Below are positions 50,601 through 58,360 of a stretch of 64,000 nt of DNA, piece by piece. Under the pieces are notes generated by a model. It had not been told where the DNA came from. It was given only the letters and a program-made list of their open reading frames with translations, and did not search any database. This stretch comes from an uncultured Clostridia bacterium (GTDB lineage: Bacteria > Bacillota > Clostridia > Christensenellales > CAG-917): contig CALVQW010000007.1 of the NCBI GenBank assembly GCA_944358385.1, positions 1 through 64,000 of the forward strand. The letters run 5' to 3'. The position numbers and the translations under genes were made by a program. The stretch's first letter is position 1. Every line of letters starts with the position of its first letter.

Positions 50601-51183
50601 GCCCGTGATCCTGCAACTCGATGTAGAAGTCCCCTTCCTCGAACATCCCTTTGAGGCGCAGCGCGTATTCCTTCGCGCCGTCGTGATCGTTCTTCAGAAG
50701 CAGCTGCGGGATGCGCCCCGCAAGACACGCCGAACAGCAGATAAGTCCCTCGGAATATTTACTCAAAGTGTCGAGGTCTATCCTCGGCTTGACGTAAAAG
50801 CCGTCCACGAAAGAGATGGTGGAAAGCTTCATCAGATTCTTATATCCCGTGGCGTTCTTGGCAAGAAGGATGAGGTGATCCCTGCGGTGCATGGTCTCGG
50901 GCGTCTTGACGTGAAGGTCGTCCGCGACGTAAAACTCGCTGCCGATGATGGGCTTCAGCCCCGCCTTGCGCATGGCGGTGACAAAGGTATGCACCCCGTA
51001 AAGGTTGCCGTGATCGGTGATGGCACACGCCGTCATCCCCATCCCTTTCAATGCCTCGGTCAGCGGGGAGACGTGTTCCACCTTGTCCTGCTCCTTGTCG
51101 GAGAGGACCTGCTGGTCCAGCCTTATCGCGCCGTCGAGCAGACTGTATTCGCTGTGAACGTGCAGATGTACGAAATCGCTCAT
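47617..51183 (-). CDS. dnaE: DNA polymerase III alpha subunit
   Basis: Replicative polymerase. The 1188-residue protein begins with a PHP domain (FVHLHVHSEYSLLDG) and contains the polymerase active-site motif MPDFDIDF near residue 420, the YRPGPM segment, a helix-hairpin-helix region and a C-terminal OB domain. The size and order are those of DnaE1-type subunits. I chose the ATG at 51183, which begins MSDFVHLHVH and has GAGGAAGAT upstream; 15 extra N-terminal residues are possible otherwise. It follows whiA by 28 bp. Confidence 0.96.
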   Translation of the reverse strand: MSDFVHLHVHSEYSLLDGAIRLDQQVLSDKEQDKVEHVSPLTEALKGMGMTACAITDHGNLYGVHTFVTAMRKAGLKPIIGSEFYVADDLHVKTPETMHRRDHLILLAKNATGYKNLMKLSTISFVDGFYVKPRIDLDTLSKYSEGLICCSACLAGRIPQLLLKNDHDGAKEYALRLKGMFEEGDFYIELQDHGLEEQKRILKPLVALAREIGVKVVATNDAHYLTREDADTQDTMMCITLQCKKTDPVGVRFENNEFYLKSGEEMEKLFDWIPEAIESTKEIADKVDGDYFVVKYKKTFIPHYENDDMNGRDSKEYLHDLAWERIHRRFDVITPEIKERLDYELGVIDRCGFNDYFLIVWDFVNAAKERGIPVGPGRGSGVGSLVAYAIGITDVDPLRYSLLFERFLSEERVSMPDFDIDFCFVRRPEVIEYVVEKYGAPNVAQIIAYSTMTAKAVVKDVARVYDVPYTDANTWVKDIPTGKVLLRQCLTPGSSLYSEEFASLYRNNPTARKVIDTAIQLEGMPRQTSMHAAGVVICGDPIVEHVPLSRNGNDITTQFDKNMVEAQGLLKMDFLGLKTLTDISEALKYIKEDKGVDVDFNKLGYEDPNVYALIAGGDCEAVFQLEGGGMKKFMMQLQPTNLEDVMAGISMYRPGPMQFLDLFIQGKRDPSSVHYSHPLLKSVLENTYGCIVYQEQVMQIAQKIAGYSFGGADIMRRSIAKKKLDVLMQQKEIFINGGVLADDTTKKQIPGAVKNGVSREIAEELFEQILKFASYAFNKSHAAAYSVVSYQTAWLKCYYPTHFITAVINNRITNADEVKHYINYLRRTGVKILAPDINRSKKVFSIEDGNVRYGLMGIKNVGEQAMEYVLGERERGGKFTDLRDFLERCAGQVNKRMIESLIKGGAFDSFGKTRATLMASYERIMDAVATDRKNQLEGQLSLFDSLIEDVTVKYTELAEYDLMHILAGEKEVLGMYISGHPLDDYADTRREFNFDTSMLFLKEYDEEGEEVSVLNRELTGRTVCMGCIVESYERKLTGKQQRFAVGRLEDREGSIPFSMYPRAYEQYGALLDADVPVKVYGKLDLRDESEPKVSVEKVEIWENGARKKTDVTRSGVIYVLVEDPAVTKIVTGLLAMFPGTVPVRAQMKGKDGRMCLREFKQKVVPDEELLRRLANLVGDESVRYTLPK

Positions 51184-51211
51184 ATCTTCCTCGTTGGTTT
51201 CTCCTTCTCTC

Positions 51212-52162
51212 TCATTCTTCCGCGTCAAATCCGTTTTCCCGCGCGATCTCGGCGAGCTTGCGCAGACGGTGGTTGAGACAGCTCTTGCTCACACCCAGGA
51301 TCTCGGCGAGTTCGCTCAGACTCGCCTGCGGATATTCCAGCCGCGCATTCGCCGTGTCACGCAGTGCGGGGGTGAGACTGTCCAGCCCCACGCTCTCCTC
51401 TATGGCTCCGATCTCCATCAGCTTGCGCGACGCCGCGGCATATGTTTTGTCAAGGTTCGCCGCCTCGCAGATGGTCACGCGGTTGATGCTGTTGGCGGTC
51501 TCCCTCTCGTCGATGATGCTTTTGAGTTTCAGCACGCTCTCGGAAAGTCCGAGCGCGGCGAGCGCGGAAAGGATCTCCTCCTTGTCCTTGATGTAGACGA
51601 GGGTGAGCGCGCCTCTCTCGCTGAGTTTGGCTTGCACGCCCAGGGCGGCGAGCAGTTCCGCCACTTCGGCGGCATATTCCCCGCCGTCGAGGGCGAACTC
51701 GAAATGATAGCCCTCCCTCTTTTCGGCATCTCCCTCCGTGGACGGGACATAAACGCTCCCGCACACGAGGAAAAGCCCTTTAAGATAGCTCTCCGCGGCG
51801 GTGCGGCTCCTCTTCACAAACCCCGGCACTCCGCCCTCCGCCAGGCAAAGATCCTCCACCGCCTGCGCCGCATATCCCGTGGGGACGGCGACGGAAAATT
51901 CCGTATTCCCCTTCTTCGACCCCGTCTTGATGCGGGAGGCGGAGATCTCGAACTCGGAGGGATAGAGGACGCGCAGCAGCCTCACCACGGCGAGGCACTC
52001 CTCATACGAGGACAGCCCGAAAACGAGGTTCCTGCGCCTGCCCACCATGTGGAGATAGCCGCCCTGTTTCGCCGCCGCGGAAAGGAACGCCCGCACTTCT
52101 TCCCCGCTTTCGGGGAGGGCGGTGAGCAATTCTTTTTCGGCGTTGTCTTTGAAAGATGCCAT
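51212..52162 (-). CDS. whiA: DNA-binding protein WhiA
   Basis: A 316-residue protein of the WhiA family, which in Bacillota influences cell division and chromosome segregation. The N-terminal and central parts are degenerate LAGLIDADG-like domains (YLKGLFLVCGSVYVPS and YHFEFALDGGEYAAEVAELL). The C terminus is an HTH (LSELAEILGVSKSCLNHRL). The ATG at 52162 has GGAG five bases ahead; a GTG two codons earlier would clash with that site. It lies 10 bp after the PHP gene and 28 bp before dnaE. The usual rapZ and glmR neighbours are absent. Confidence 0.94.
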   Translation of the reverse strand: MASFKDNAEKELLTALPESGEEVRAFLSAAAKQGGYLHMVGRRRNLVFGLSSYEECLAVVRLLRVLYPSEFEISASRIKTGSKKGNTEFSVAVPTGYAAQAVEDLCLAEGGVPGFVKRSRTAAESYLKGLFLVCGSVYVPSTEGDAEKREGYHFEFALDGGEYAAEVAELLAALGVQAKLSERGALTLVYIKDKEEILSALAALGLSESVLKLKSIIDERETANSINRVTICEAANLDKTYAAASRKLMEIGAIEESVGLDSLTPALRDTANARLEYPQASLSELAEILGVSKSCLNHRLRKLAEIARENGFDAEE

Positions 52163-52172
52163 GTTCACTCCG

Positions 52173-52937
52173 TCATTTCGTATGCTTAAAACCCTTTTTA
52201 TCGTGAAACACCGGTTTCCTGCCGATGCCGCATATCCTGTTTTCCGCTATGCCGTGCCTGCGTATGAACGCGGCAACGGCGTCAAATCTTCCCACCTTGT
52301 CCGTGGAGTGCGCGTCCGAGCCTAGGATGAACTCGACGCCGGATGCAAGCACTTCCTCGACGCATCCTTCGAGGGCGTCGATGTGCTTCTCGTTGAGTTC
52401 CACATACACCCCTCTCTCGGCGGCGGCACGGCACACAGCTCCAGCGTCGACGAGCGCGCGGTGTCCGATGTGGCACAGCACGTCCACGGGATAACGCTCC
52501 AGGACGGCGAGCCATGCGCGCGTGTTGAAGGCGACAAGCTTCTCTCTCGCCCTCTCCCCTCCCCAGCCGTTCACCAGAAGGAAACGGGGGGACGCAAGGA
52601 TAAAGCGGGGTTGCAGGAAGCGGTGGAACCCTACCGTCAGCACGTCGCACTTTGCGATGACGGAGTCAGGGACATCCGTCTCGCCCTCCTCCCCCGTGAT
52701 GCTCGCCTCTATGCCGGACAGCACCCGCACGCCGCACTCGCTTGCGGCAGCGGCTATCTCCCGCTGTTGGGCGGCAAACTTTTTCTCCGTCTGATGAAAG
52801 AGAAAGCTGCCGCAGCCGTGGTCTGCGATGGCGATCTCCTCAAGCCCCAGCGCGGCGGCGGCTCTCGCTTTGTCGAGCACGCCTCCTCTGCCGTCGCTTG
52901 CGGAAGTGTGGATGTGATAGTCGCCCGTGATCTTCAT
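52173..52937 (-). CDS. PHP-domain phosphoesterase
   Basis: A 254-residue metal-dependent phosphoesterase of the PHP superfamily. Metal motifs are GDYHIHTSASDG, IADHG, GIEASI, LCHIGH and GSDAHS. In many Clostridia a PHP gene sits between murB and whiA, and its role is not established; histidinol-phosphatase or polymerase-editing-like activities are known relatives. The start at 52937 begins MKITGDYHIH; a longer frame reaches 53063 but lacks a ribosome site. It precedes whiA by 10 bp. Confidence 0.88.
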   Translation of the reverse strand: MKITGDYHIHTSASDGRGGVLDKARAAAALGLEEIAIADHGCGSFLFHQTEKKFAAQQREIAAAASECGVRVLSGIEASITGEEGETDVPDSVIAKCDVLTVGFHRFLQPRFILASPRFLLVNGWGGERAREKLVAFNTRAWLAVLERYPVDVLCHIGHRALVDAGAVCRAAAERGVYVELNEKHIDALEGCVEEVLASGVEFILGSDAHSTDKVGRFDAVAAFIRRHGIAENRICGIGRKPVFHDKKGFKHTK

Positions 52938-53067
52938 TCTCGCATCCCGCGGGATGGCACGGATAAGATAGCATGTGCCGCGTCCCGTTTTCATCCCATC
53001 ACCCGCGGACCGTCGTGACGCGCGGAGCGTGCGGACGCGCTCGCGCAGGCGATGATAAATCATTATA

Positions 53068-53997
53068 TCATAGGTTTGCCCGGAATGGCAGACCGTCTTT
53101 GAGAATTTCGAATTCTTTTTCGAGCGACACTCCGAAAAGCTCCCTCACTCTCTCCGCCGCAAGCTCCGCCAGCCCGAAAAGATCGGCAGCGGACGCCCCG
53201 CCCGTGTTGACGATGAAATTGCCGTGCAAGCGGGAGATCTCCGCCCCGCCAAGGCGCATCCCTTTCATACCCGCCCGCTCTATCAACTCGCCCGCGAACG
53301 CCTCTCCCGCATTGCGGAACACGCTCCCGCAGGAAGGCAGCGCGGGCTGCCGCGCCCTCCGAGCGGCGATATATCCCAGCCGTCTCCTCTCCCTCTCCTC
53401 CGCGCTCATAACGGGAAAAGCAAAGGTGACCGCAAGCACGAATCCCCTCTCTCCCCTGCGGTAGCCGAAGTCCGTCTCGCTCCCCCGCTTTTTGACGATC
53501 TCACCCGAAACAGGGTTTAAAATCTCTGTTTCGTACACATGATCGGCGGTTTGCTCGCCGAACGCTCCCGCGTTCATGCGCACCATCCCGCCCACGGACG
53601 CGCGCACTCCCGCCATGAATTCAAGCCCGCCGCACCCCGCCTCGGCGCATACGGCAAGGACATCGGCGACGCGCGCGCCGCTCTCCGCCCTCACCAGCAC
53701 CCGCCCCTCGTCAAAGCCCGCGACTTCCACCCTGCGCATATTCGCCGTGGAAAGCACGGGGAGAGAGATGCTGCCGTCCGCCATCACCGTCTTGCTCCCT
53801 CCGCCCATCACAAAGAGCCGCTCTCCCCTCGCCGCACATTCCGCCGCAAACTCCGCCGCCCTCTCCGCCCCGCAAGGGAGGTACACCCGCTCGGCGCACC
53901 CGCCCCCGCGATAAGTGGTGAGCAAAGAGGCAGACACTCCCCGCCTCACTTCCACTCCCAGCCTCTCGGCAACACCGTCGCACACCCTCTCACCCAT
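53068..53997 (-). CDS. murB: UDP-N-acetylenolpyruvoylglucosamine reductase
   Basis: Second step of peptidoglycan precursor synthesis, using FAD and NADPH. The 309-residue protein has TTYRGGG near residue 28, the FAD segments FVMGGGSKTV and GLEFMAGVRASVGGMVRMNAG (given in part), the catalytic Ser in CGSVFRN and the Glu-containing C terminus after HGNFIVN. No ribosome site precedes the ATG; a TATACT box ends 5 nt before it, so the mRNA may start at the AUG. Upstream lies repeat copy C, which separates murB from hprK. Confidence 0.93.
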   Translation of the reverse strand: MGERVCDGVAERLGVEVRRGVSASLLTTYRGGGCAERVYLPCGAERAAEFAAECAARGERLFVMGGGSKTVMADGSISLPVLSTANMRRVEVAGFDEGRVLVRAESGARVADVLAVCAEAGCGGLEFMAGVRASVGGMVRMNAGAFGEQTADHVYETEILNPVSGEIVKKRGSETDFGYRRGERGFVLAVTFAFPVMSAEERERRRLGYIAARRARQPALPSCGSVFRNAGEAFAGELIERAGMKGMRLGGAEISRLHGNFIVNTGGASAADLFGLAELAAERVRELFGVSLEKEFEILKDGLPFRANL

Positions 53998-54002
53998 ACG
54001 AC

Positions 54003-54008
54003 AGTATA
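54003..54008 (-). promoter_or_regulatory. Candidate -10 box of murB (leaderless)
   Basis: TATACT on the minus strand, 5 nt from the ATG. The -35 match is weak. Confidence 0.35.
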
Positions 54009-55093
54009 TGCACCCCGCCCGAAGTGTACATCGCGTACGGGTGAATTAACGCACAGCCTGTACGTGTGAGTTTGAACACGACGGATTCGGGAAAATTAAC
54101 GTGCACTGTGATAGTGCGTGCCTGAACCCGACGTGTACTCTTTCGGAGACGGTCTAACGCACACTCCGAGCGAGCGTATTTGAGCACGACGTCTCTCTTT
54201 CGGAGAAATTTAACGTACACTTCGAGCGAGGGTTGCTTGAACACGACGTCTCTCTTTCGGAGACGGATTCGGAGCCGCAGGGCGGCGACTATCTGAGTGC
54301 CGAGCGCAGACGTATACCTAAGTAGTGGTAGCACTCGTGCGCGAACCGAAGGTCCAGCGATTGCTGCGCCTTGCGCCAATCGCGTCGTGCCGAATTCCTC
54401 CGCCCGTGCCGGGTTTTCAGTGAGTGCAGTTATCCGCTTAGTTATGTGAGTGCGCGAAATAAACTTTTGTGGAGATGTACAGTCAGTCCCGCAAGATGCG
54501 AGGAGTGGACTTCAATCGGCACGGGGGAGGAAAGCCCGAAGGGAAGGAGGGGGTATCTAACTCCCCTGTCAGAGGACGTCACCCGTTCTACACTCTCCGA
54601 GTACGACGCACACTCTGTGCGGGTGCATTTGAGAACGATGTCTCTCTTTCGGAGACGGTCTAACGCACACTCTGTGCGGGCGTATTTGAGCACGATGTCC
54701 CTCTTTCGGAGACGGAACCACGCGCCGCAAAGCCAAACTTTCACCGCGGGCGTCTTGCGCCCGCGCTTGAAAGTCGCGGCGCGAATCTGCGACCTCGCAA
54801 GCTGGACGGGAAATTAAGTAGAGACGTCGCTTGTGCGCGTCGAGTCGCCCTCCTCGCCCCACGAGCGACGCTCAACCGGTACCGGTATCCGCTTAGTTAT
54901 GTGAGTGCGATTACCAAAATTTTTGGTAAAATTCAAAAGTTAGTCCCGCATTTTGGGAGGAGGGTACTCTATTCCGAGTGGGGGAGGAGTCCCGTAGGGG
55001 AGGTGGGGGACAATAACTCCCCTGTCAGAGGACGTTGGCTTATTTTACACTCTCCGAGTACGACGCACACTCCGAGCGTGCGTGTTAAAAACG
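54009..55093 (+). repeat. Composite intergenic repeat, copy C (about 1.08 kb)
   Basis: Gene-free. In order: four about 57-bp tandem units (54033-54290); a module like copy A (54285-54600) with AGCCGCAGGGCGGCGACTAT and GTTATGTGAGTGCG; two more tandem units (54590-54716); the conserved module shared with B and D (54717-55060); and closing units. It runs into terminator elements E5 and E4 at the hprK end. Its layout shows that the A-type and B-type modules belong to one family. Confidence 0.85.
54033..54290 (+). repeat. About 57-bp tandem repeat in copy C
   Basis: Four consecutive units. Each has TAACG(C/T)(A/G)CAC near its start, GAGCG..GCGT, TTGA(A/G)CACGACG and CTCTTTCGGAGA near its end. The unit can form two small hairpins, one being CGTCT-CTCTTTCGG-AGACG. 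Confidence 0.8.
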
Positions 55094-55170
55094 AAAAGCC
55101 TCTGCCGAGAGGCGGAGCGTACACAGACGTACGTGAGCATCTACGGCAGGGGCTTTGACGCAGTTGTTCG
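55094..55170 (-). terminator. Long-form hairpin element E5
   Basis: AAAGCC(T)CTGCCG / CGGCAGGGGCTTT stem around GCGTACacagaCGTACGTGAGC, with GCTTTGACGCAGTTGTTCGC on its right. It lacks the outer arms of E4, which lies 20 bp further. Confidence 0.65.
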
Positions 55171-55190
55171 CTCAACGCTAAGCAAGTTCG

Positions 55191-55318
55191 CTGAACGCCG
55201 CCATTTGGATGAGCTGCGCGAAAAAGCCCCTTCCGCAAAAGGGAGCGTACTTTCTCGTACGTGACCGCATTGCGGAATGGGGCTTTGACAAAGCAGATCG
55301 CCAAATGGCGACGTTCAG
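55191..55318 (-). terminator. Long CGTAC-loop hairpin element E4 (128 bp) at the hprK stop
   Basis: The outer arms CTGAACGCCGCCATTTGG / CCAAATGGCGACGTTCAG include the hprK stop codon. Inner arms AAAAGCCCC / GGGGCTTT, TTCCGCA / TGCGGAA and apical CGTAC...GTACG. GCTTTGACAAAGCAGATCGCC marks the family flank. Confidence 0.72.
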
Positions 55319-56271
55319 TCGAAGTCGGTGTCTTCCGGCCGATTCTTCTCCATCAACCTCGACGACAACTCATCAAGGGCGTCCCTGCCCATGGAACGCA
55401 GACGGAAATTGCGGGAGGCGGCTTCGATGACGACGGCGAGATTGCGGCCGGCGGAGACGGGGACGACGATGCGCTGGAACTTGACGCCGAGGATGTCGTA
55501 GGTGAGGTCCTCATTGCCGAGGCGGTCGTAGCTTTTGTTGTCGTCCCACTGCTCCATCTCGATGACAAGGTGGATGCGCTTTTGGTTGAGGACGCCGCCC
55601 ACGCCGTACATCGCCTCGACGTCGATGAGACCGACGCCGCGCACTTCCAAAAGATTTGCGATGCGCTTGGGGGGATAGCCGTAGATCTTGTTTTTGATTC
55701 GCTTGACCTCTACAAGGTCGTCGGCGACGAGCATATGCCCGCGGTGGACGAGTTCGAGAGCGGTCTCGGATTTGCCGATGCCGCTGTCGCCGATGAGCAG
55801 GACGCCTATGCCGCTTATGTCGAGCAGTTCGCCGTGGATGGTGTCACTTGCGGCGAGCGCGGTGGTGAGATAGTGCACCACATCGCTCTCTATGGCGGAA
55901 GTGGACTCATTGCTGACAAAGAGCGGGGTGGCATATCTCTCCGCCACTCTCTCCATATCCTCCGTCACGGGATGCTTGTGGGTGACGATGACGCAGGGCA
56001 CGCCCTTGGAGAACAGCCTTTCCAGCTGGGAGAGCCTCTTTGTTTTGTCCAGCGATTCCAGATAAGCCATCTCGGCGTTGCCTAGGATCTGTATCCTATG
56101 CTCCGGGAAATACTCGTCGAAGCCCGCAAAGAGCAAACCGGGACGGTTGGTAGCCGTTGAGCGGAACACGATCTCCCCCGCGGGCGCGCACACCACTTCC
56201 AGATCGAGATCGGCGGCGAACTTTTCCGTCCCGATGGCGACTTCACTTTTTCTCACGATATCCTTGACCAT
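55315..56271 (-). CDS. hprK: HPr kinase/phosphorylase
   Basis: Phosphorylates and dephosphorylates Ser46 of HPr, controlling carbon catabolite repression. The 318-residue protein has the Walker A motif GDSGIGKSE (161-169) and the family signature EVRGVGLIDVEAMYG near 202-216. The start at 56271 has GGGAGGATAT upstream. The stop codon is part of the arm of element E4. It follows uvrC by 28 bp; the usual downstream neighbour murB is separated by 1.3 kb of repeats. Confidence 0.95.
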   Translation of the reverse strand: MVKDIVRKSEVAIGTEKFAADLDLEVVCAPAGEIVFRSTATNRPGLLFAGFDEYFPEHRIQILGNAEMAYLESLDKTKRLSQLERLFSKGVPCVIVTHKHPVTEDMERVAERYATPLFVSNESTSAIESDVVHYLTTALAASDTIHGELLDISGIGVLLIGDSGIGKSETALELVHRGHMLVADDLVEVKRIKNKIYGYPPKRIANLLEVRGVGLIDVEAMYGVGGVLNQKRIHLVIEMEQWDDNKSYDRLGNEDLTYDILGVKFQRIVVPVSAGRNLAVVIEAASRNFRLRSMGRDALDELSSRLMEKNRPEDTDFD

Positions 56272-56299
56272 ATATCCTCCCGGGACGCCCACGCGCCCC

Positions 56300-58192
56300 T
56301 CATTCCTTGTCCTTCTCATCATTCTCCGATGTCCCGCCATCCGACGAAACATCGGTTTTATCCGTCGTTTTCGGCACGTCAACGCCGCTTTCCTGCGCAT
56401 TGAGAGCTGCGAGCAGTTTGCGCGCGGAGCTTAGCGAGAAGCCTTCCAACGCGGCTATCCGCTCCTCTCCCGCGTGGCGCACGTTCTCCGCCGAGCCGAA
56501 CTCTTTTATCAGCCGAGCCGCCCTCTCCCTGCCTATGCCGGGGACTTTCATCAGCGCGGTCTCGGACATATGTTTGCCTCTCAAAGTGCGGTGGTAGGTG
56601 ATGGCAAAGCGGTGCGCTTCGTCACGGACGCGCTGCAACATCTGTAAAGCCACGCTGTCCCTCGGCAGGAGTATGGACTGCTTGGGGGAGCTGCCGAGGA
56701 ACACTTCCTCCTCCCTTTTTGCGAGGGAGAGGATCTCCAAGTCCTCCTCGCCGCACTCCTTCAACGCCTCCAATGCGTAAGCGAGTTGTCCTTTGCCGCC
56801 GTCTATGAGGATGAGGTCGGGCGGAGTGGCGAAGCTCTCGTCCTCCCCTTCTTTCAGACGCATGAGCCGTCTGGTCAGAGCCTCTTTCATGCACGCGAAA
56901 TCGTTGTTGCCCTCCACCGTCTTTATGCGGAATTTGCGGTAGTGCGCCTTCTTGGGTTCACCTCCCTCGAACACCGCCATGCTCGCCACCTTGTCCGTCC
57001 CGGAGATGTGGGAGATGTCGTAAGCCTCTATGCGGTTGGGAAGGGTGTGCAGCCCGAGAAGCTCGCCCAGCTGTTTCACCGCGCCCTCTGTGCGCAGCAC
57101 CCTGCGCTCCTCCCTGCTGCCGAACTTTTCCAACGCGTCTCGGGCATTGGAATGAGAGAGATCGAGGAGCTGACGGCGCACTCCCTGTTTGGGTTCTATC
57201 ACCCGCACGGTGTGTCCGGCAAGGGAATTGACGGCGGTCTCCAACGCCTCCGCATCCCCCGCGCAATCCGTGACTATCTCGTTGCACACGGGAGGAGCGG
57301 CGAGATAAAACTGATAGATGTACGACGAGATGTCCTCGTCCGCCGCCGCGAAAACGCGGTTGTCCCCGCCCACCAGCTTGCCCGCGCGCACGACAAGCAT
57401 ATTCACCGCGCCCATGACGCCGTTGCTCTCATAGGCGAAGATGTCGAGGTCGAGGTCCTTCGGGAGCGCGCTCACCTGCTTGCGGACGAGGTTGTCCAAC
57501 ACTTTCAGCTTGTGTTTGTAGCTCAGCGCGACCTCGAAATTCTCCCCGTCGGCGAACTGCATCATACGCTCGGTAAGGATACGTTCCACTTCCCTGTCGT
57601 TGCCCTTCAAAAAGGAGATGACCTTCTTCACTTCCTCCTTATACTCCTCGCTGCTCACCTTGCCAGAACAGGGCGCGAGACATTTGCCCAGGTGGAAGTT
57701 GAGGCAGGGACGGGAGGGCTTGGTGAGATCGCGCGAACAGTCCCGCACCTTGAACGCGGTGTGGATGAGATCGGTGATGTCGCGTATGTTCACGGACTGC
57801 ATATACGGCCCGAAATATTGCGCGCCGTCGCTTTTCAGCCGCCGCACCAGCCGCACTCCGGGGAAATCCTCGTGCATGTCTATGCGCAGGAAAGGATATG
57901 ACTTGTCGTCTTTGAGCAGGATGTTGTACTTGGGGGTGTACTTTTTGATGAGGTTGTTCTCGGTGACGAGAGCGTCCACCTCGCTCGGACATATGATGTA
58001 GCGGAAATCGGCGACATGGGCGAGCATCGCCATCACCTTCGCCGTCTTGTTGCCGGACTGATAAAAATATTGCCTGAGACGGGCTTTCAACCGCTTGGCT
58101 TTACCGACGTAGATGATCTCCCCGTCCTTGTCCAGCATCATATATACGCCGGGATCCTCCGGCACGTCTTTGAGCTTCGCCTTAAAGTCCAC
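56300..58192 (-). CDS. uvrC: Excinuclease ABC subunit C
   Basis: Nuclease subunit of UvrABC nucleotide-excision repair. The 630-residue protein has the GIY-YIG-type N-terminal domain (PGVYMMLDKDGEIIYVGKAK), the Cys-rich segment CLNFHLGKCLAPC, the UvrC RNase-H-like domain (IEAYDISHISG, ILIDGGKGQL) and C-terminal HhH motifs (KVPGIGRERAARL). I chose GTG at 58192 because a promoter's -10 box ends 6 nt before it and no ribosome site exists; a start at 58210 would lie inside that promoter. The mRNA is thus probably leaderless. Confidence 0.94.
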   Translation of the reverse strand: MDFKAKLKDVPEDPGVYMMLDKDGEIIYVGKAKRLKARLRQYFYQSGNKTAKVMAMLAHVADFRYIICPSEVDALVTENNLIKKYTPKYNILLKDDKSYPFLRIDMHEDFPGVRLVRRLKSDGAQYFGPYMQSVNIRDITDLIHTAFKVRDCSRDLTKPSRPCLNFHLGKCLAPCSGKVSSEEYKEEVKKVISFLKGNDREVERILTERMMQFADGENFEVALSYKHKLKVLDNLVRKQVSALPKDLDLDIFAYESNGVMGAVNMLVVRAGKLVGGDNRVFAAADEDISSYIYQFYLAAPPVCNEIVTDCAGDAEALETAVNSLAGHTVRVIEPKQGVRRQLLDLSHSNARDALEKFGSREERRVLRTEGAVKQLGELLGLHTLPNRIEAYDISHISGTDKVASMAVFEGGEPKKAHYRKFRIKTVEGNNDFACMKEALTRRLMRLKEGEDESFATPPDLILIDGGKGQLAYALEALKECGEEDLEILSLAKREEEVFLGSSPKQSILLPRDSVALQMLQRVRDEAHRFAITYHRTLRGKHMSETALMKVPGIGRERAARLIKEFGSAENVRHAGEERIAALEGFSLSSARKLLAALNAQESGVDVPKTTDKTDVSSDGGTSENDEKDKE

Positions 58193-58198
58193 GGAGAC

Positions 58199-58227
58199 AT
58201 TATACCCCACCGCGCGCTTTTAGTAAA
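58199..58227 (-). promoter_or_regulatory. Promoter of uvrC-hprK (leaderless)
   Basis: TTTACT (58222-58227), 17-nt spacer, TATAAT (58199-58204) on the minus strand; the GTG start is 6 nt further. Confidence 0.78.
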
Positions 58228-58360
58228 GAGGAGAGCGTGTCCCTGCGGATACGCTCTTTTTACCTGTTCGTTCTTATGCGCGGATGAATGGGGAAGGATG
58301 ATGGCAGAGACGCATCACGCGTCCTTGCGCCGACGGCGGTTTCCTTCGTGCGGCGTAGCT

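Noticed and set aside
48724-51276. Long open frame opposite dnaE
   Set aside because: It is antisense to a strongly supported dnaE. Its composition is that of a shadow frame in GC-rich DNA, and it has no recognisable domain.
54033-54290. CRISPR array, given regular 57-bp units
   Set aside because: Units are contiguous and degenerate, with no unique spacers between identical repeats and no cas genes.
54371-54817. Short open frames inside the composite repeats
   Set aside because: They are not conserved in frame between copies A to D, lack ribosome sites and run through hairpins.
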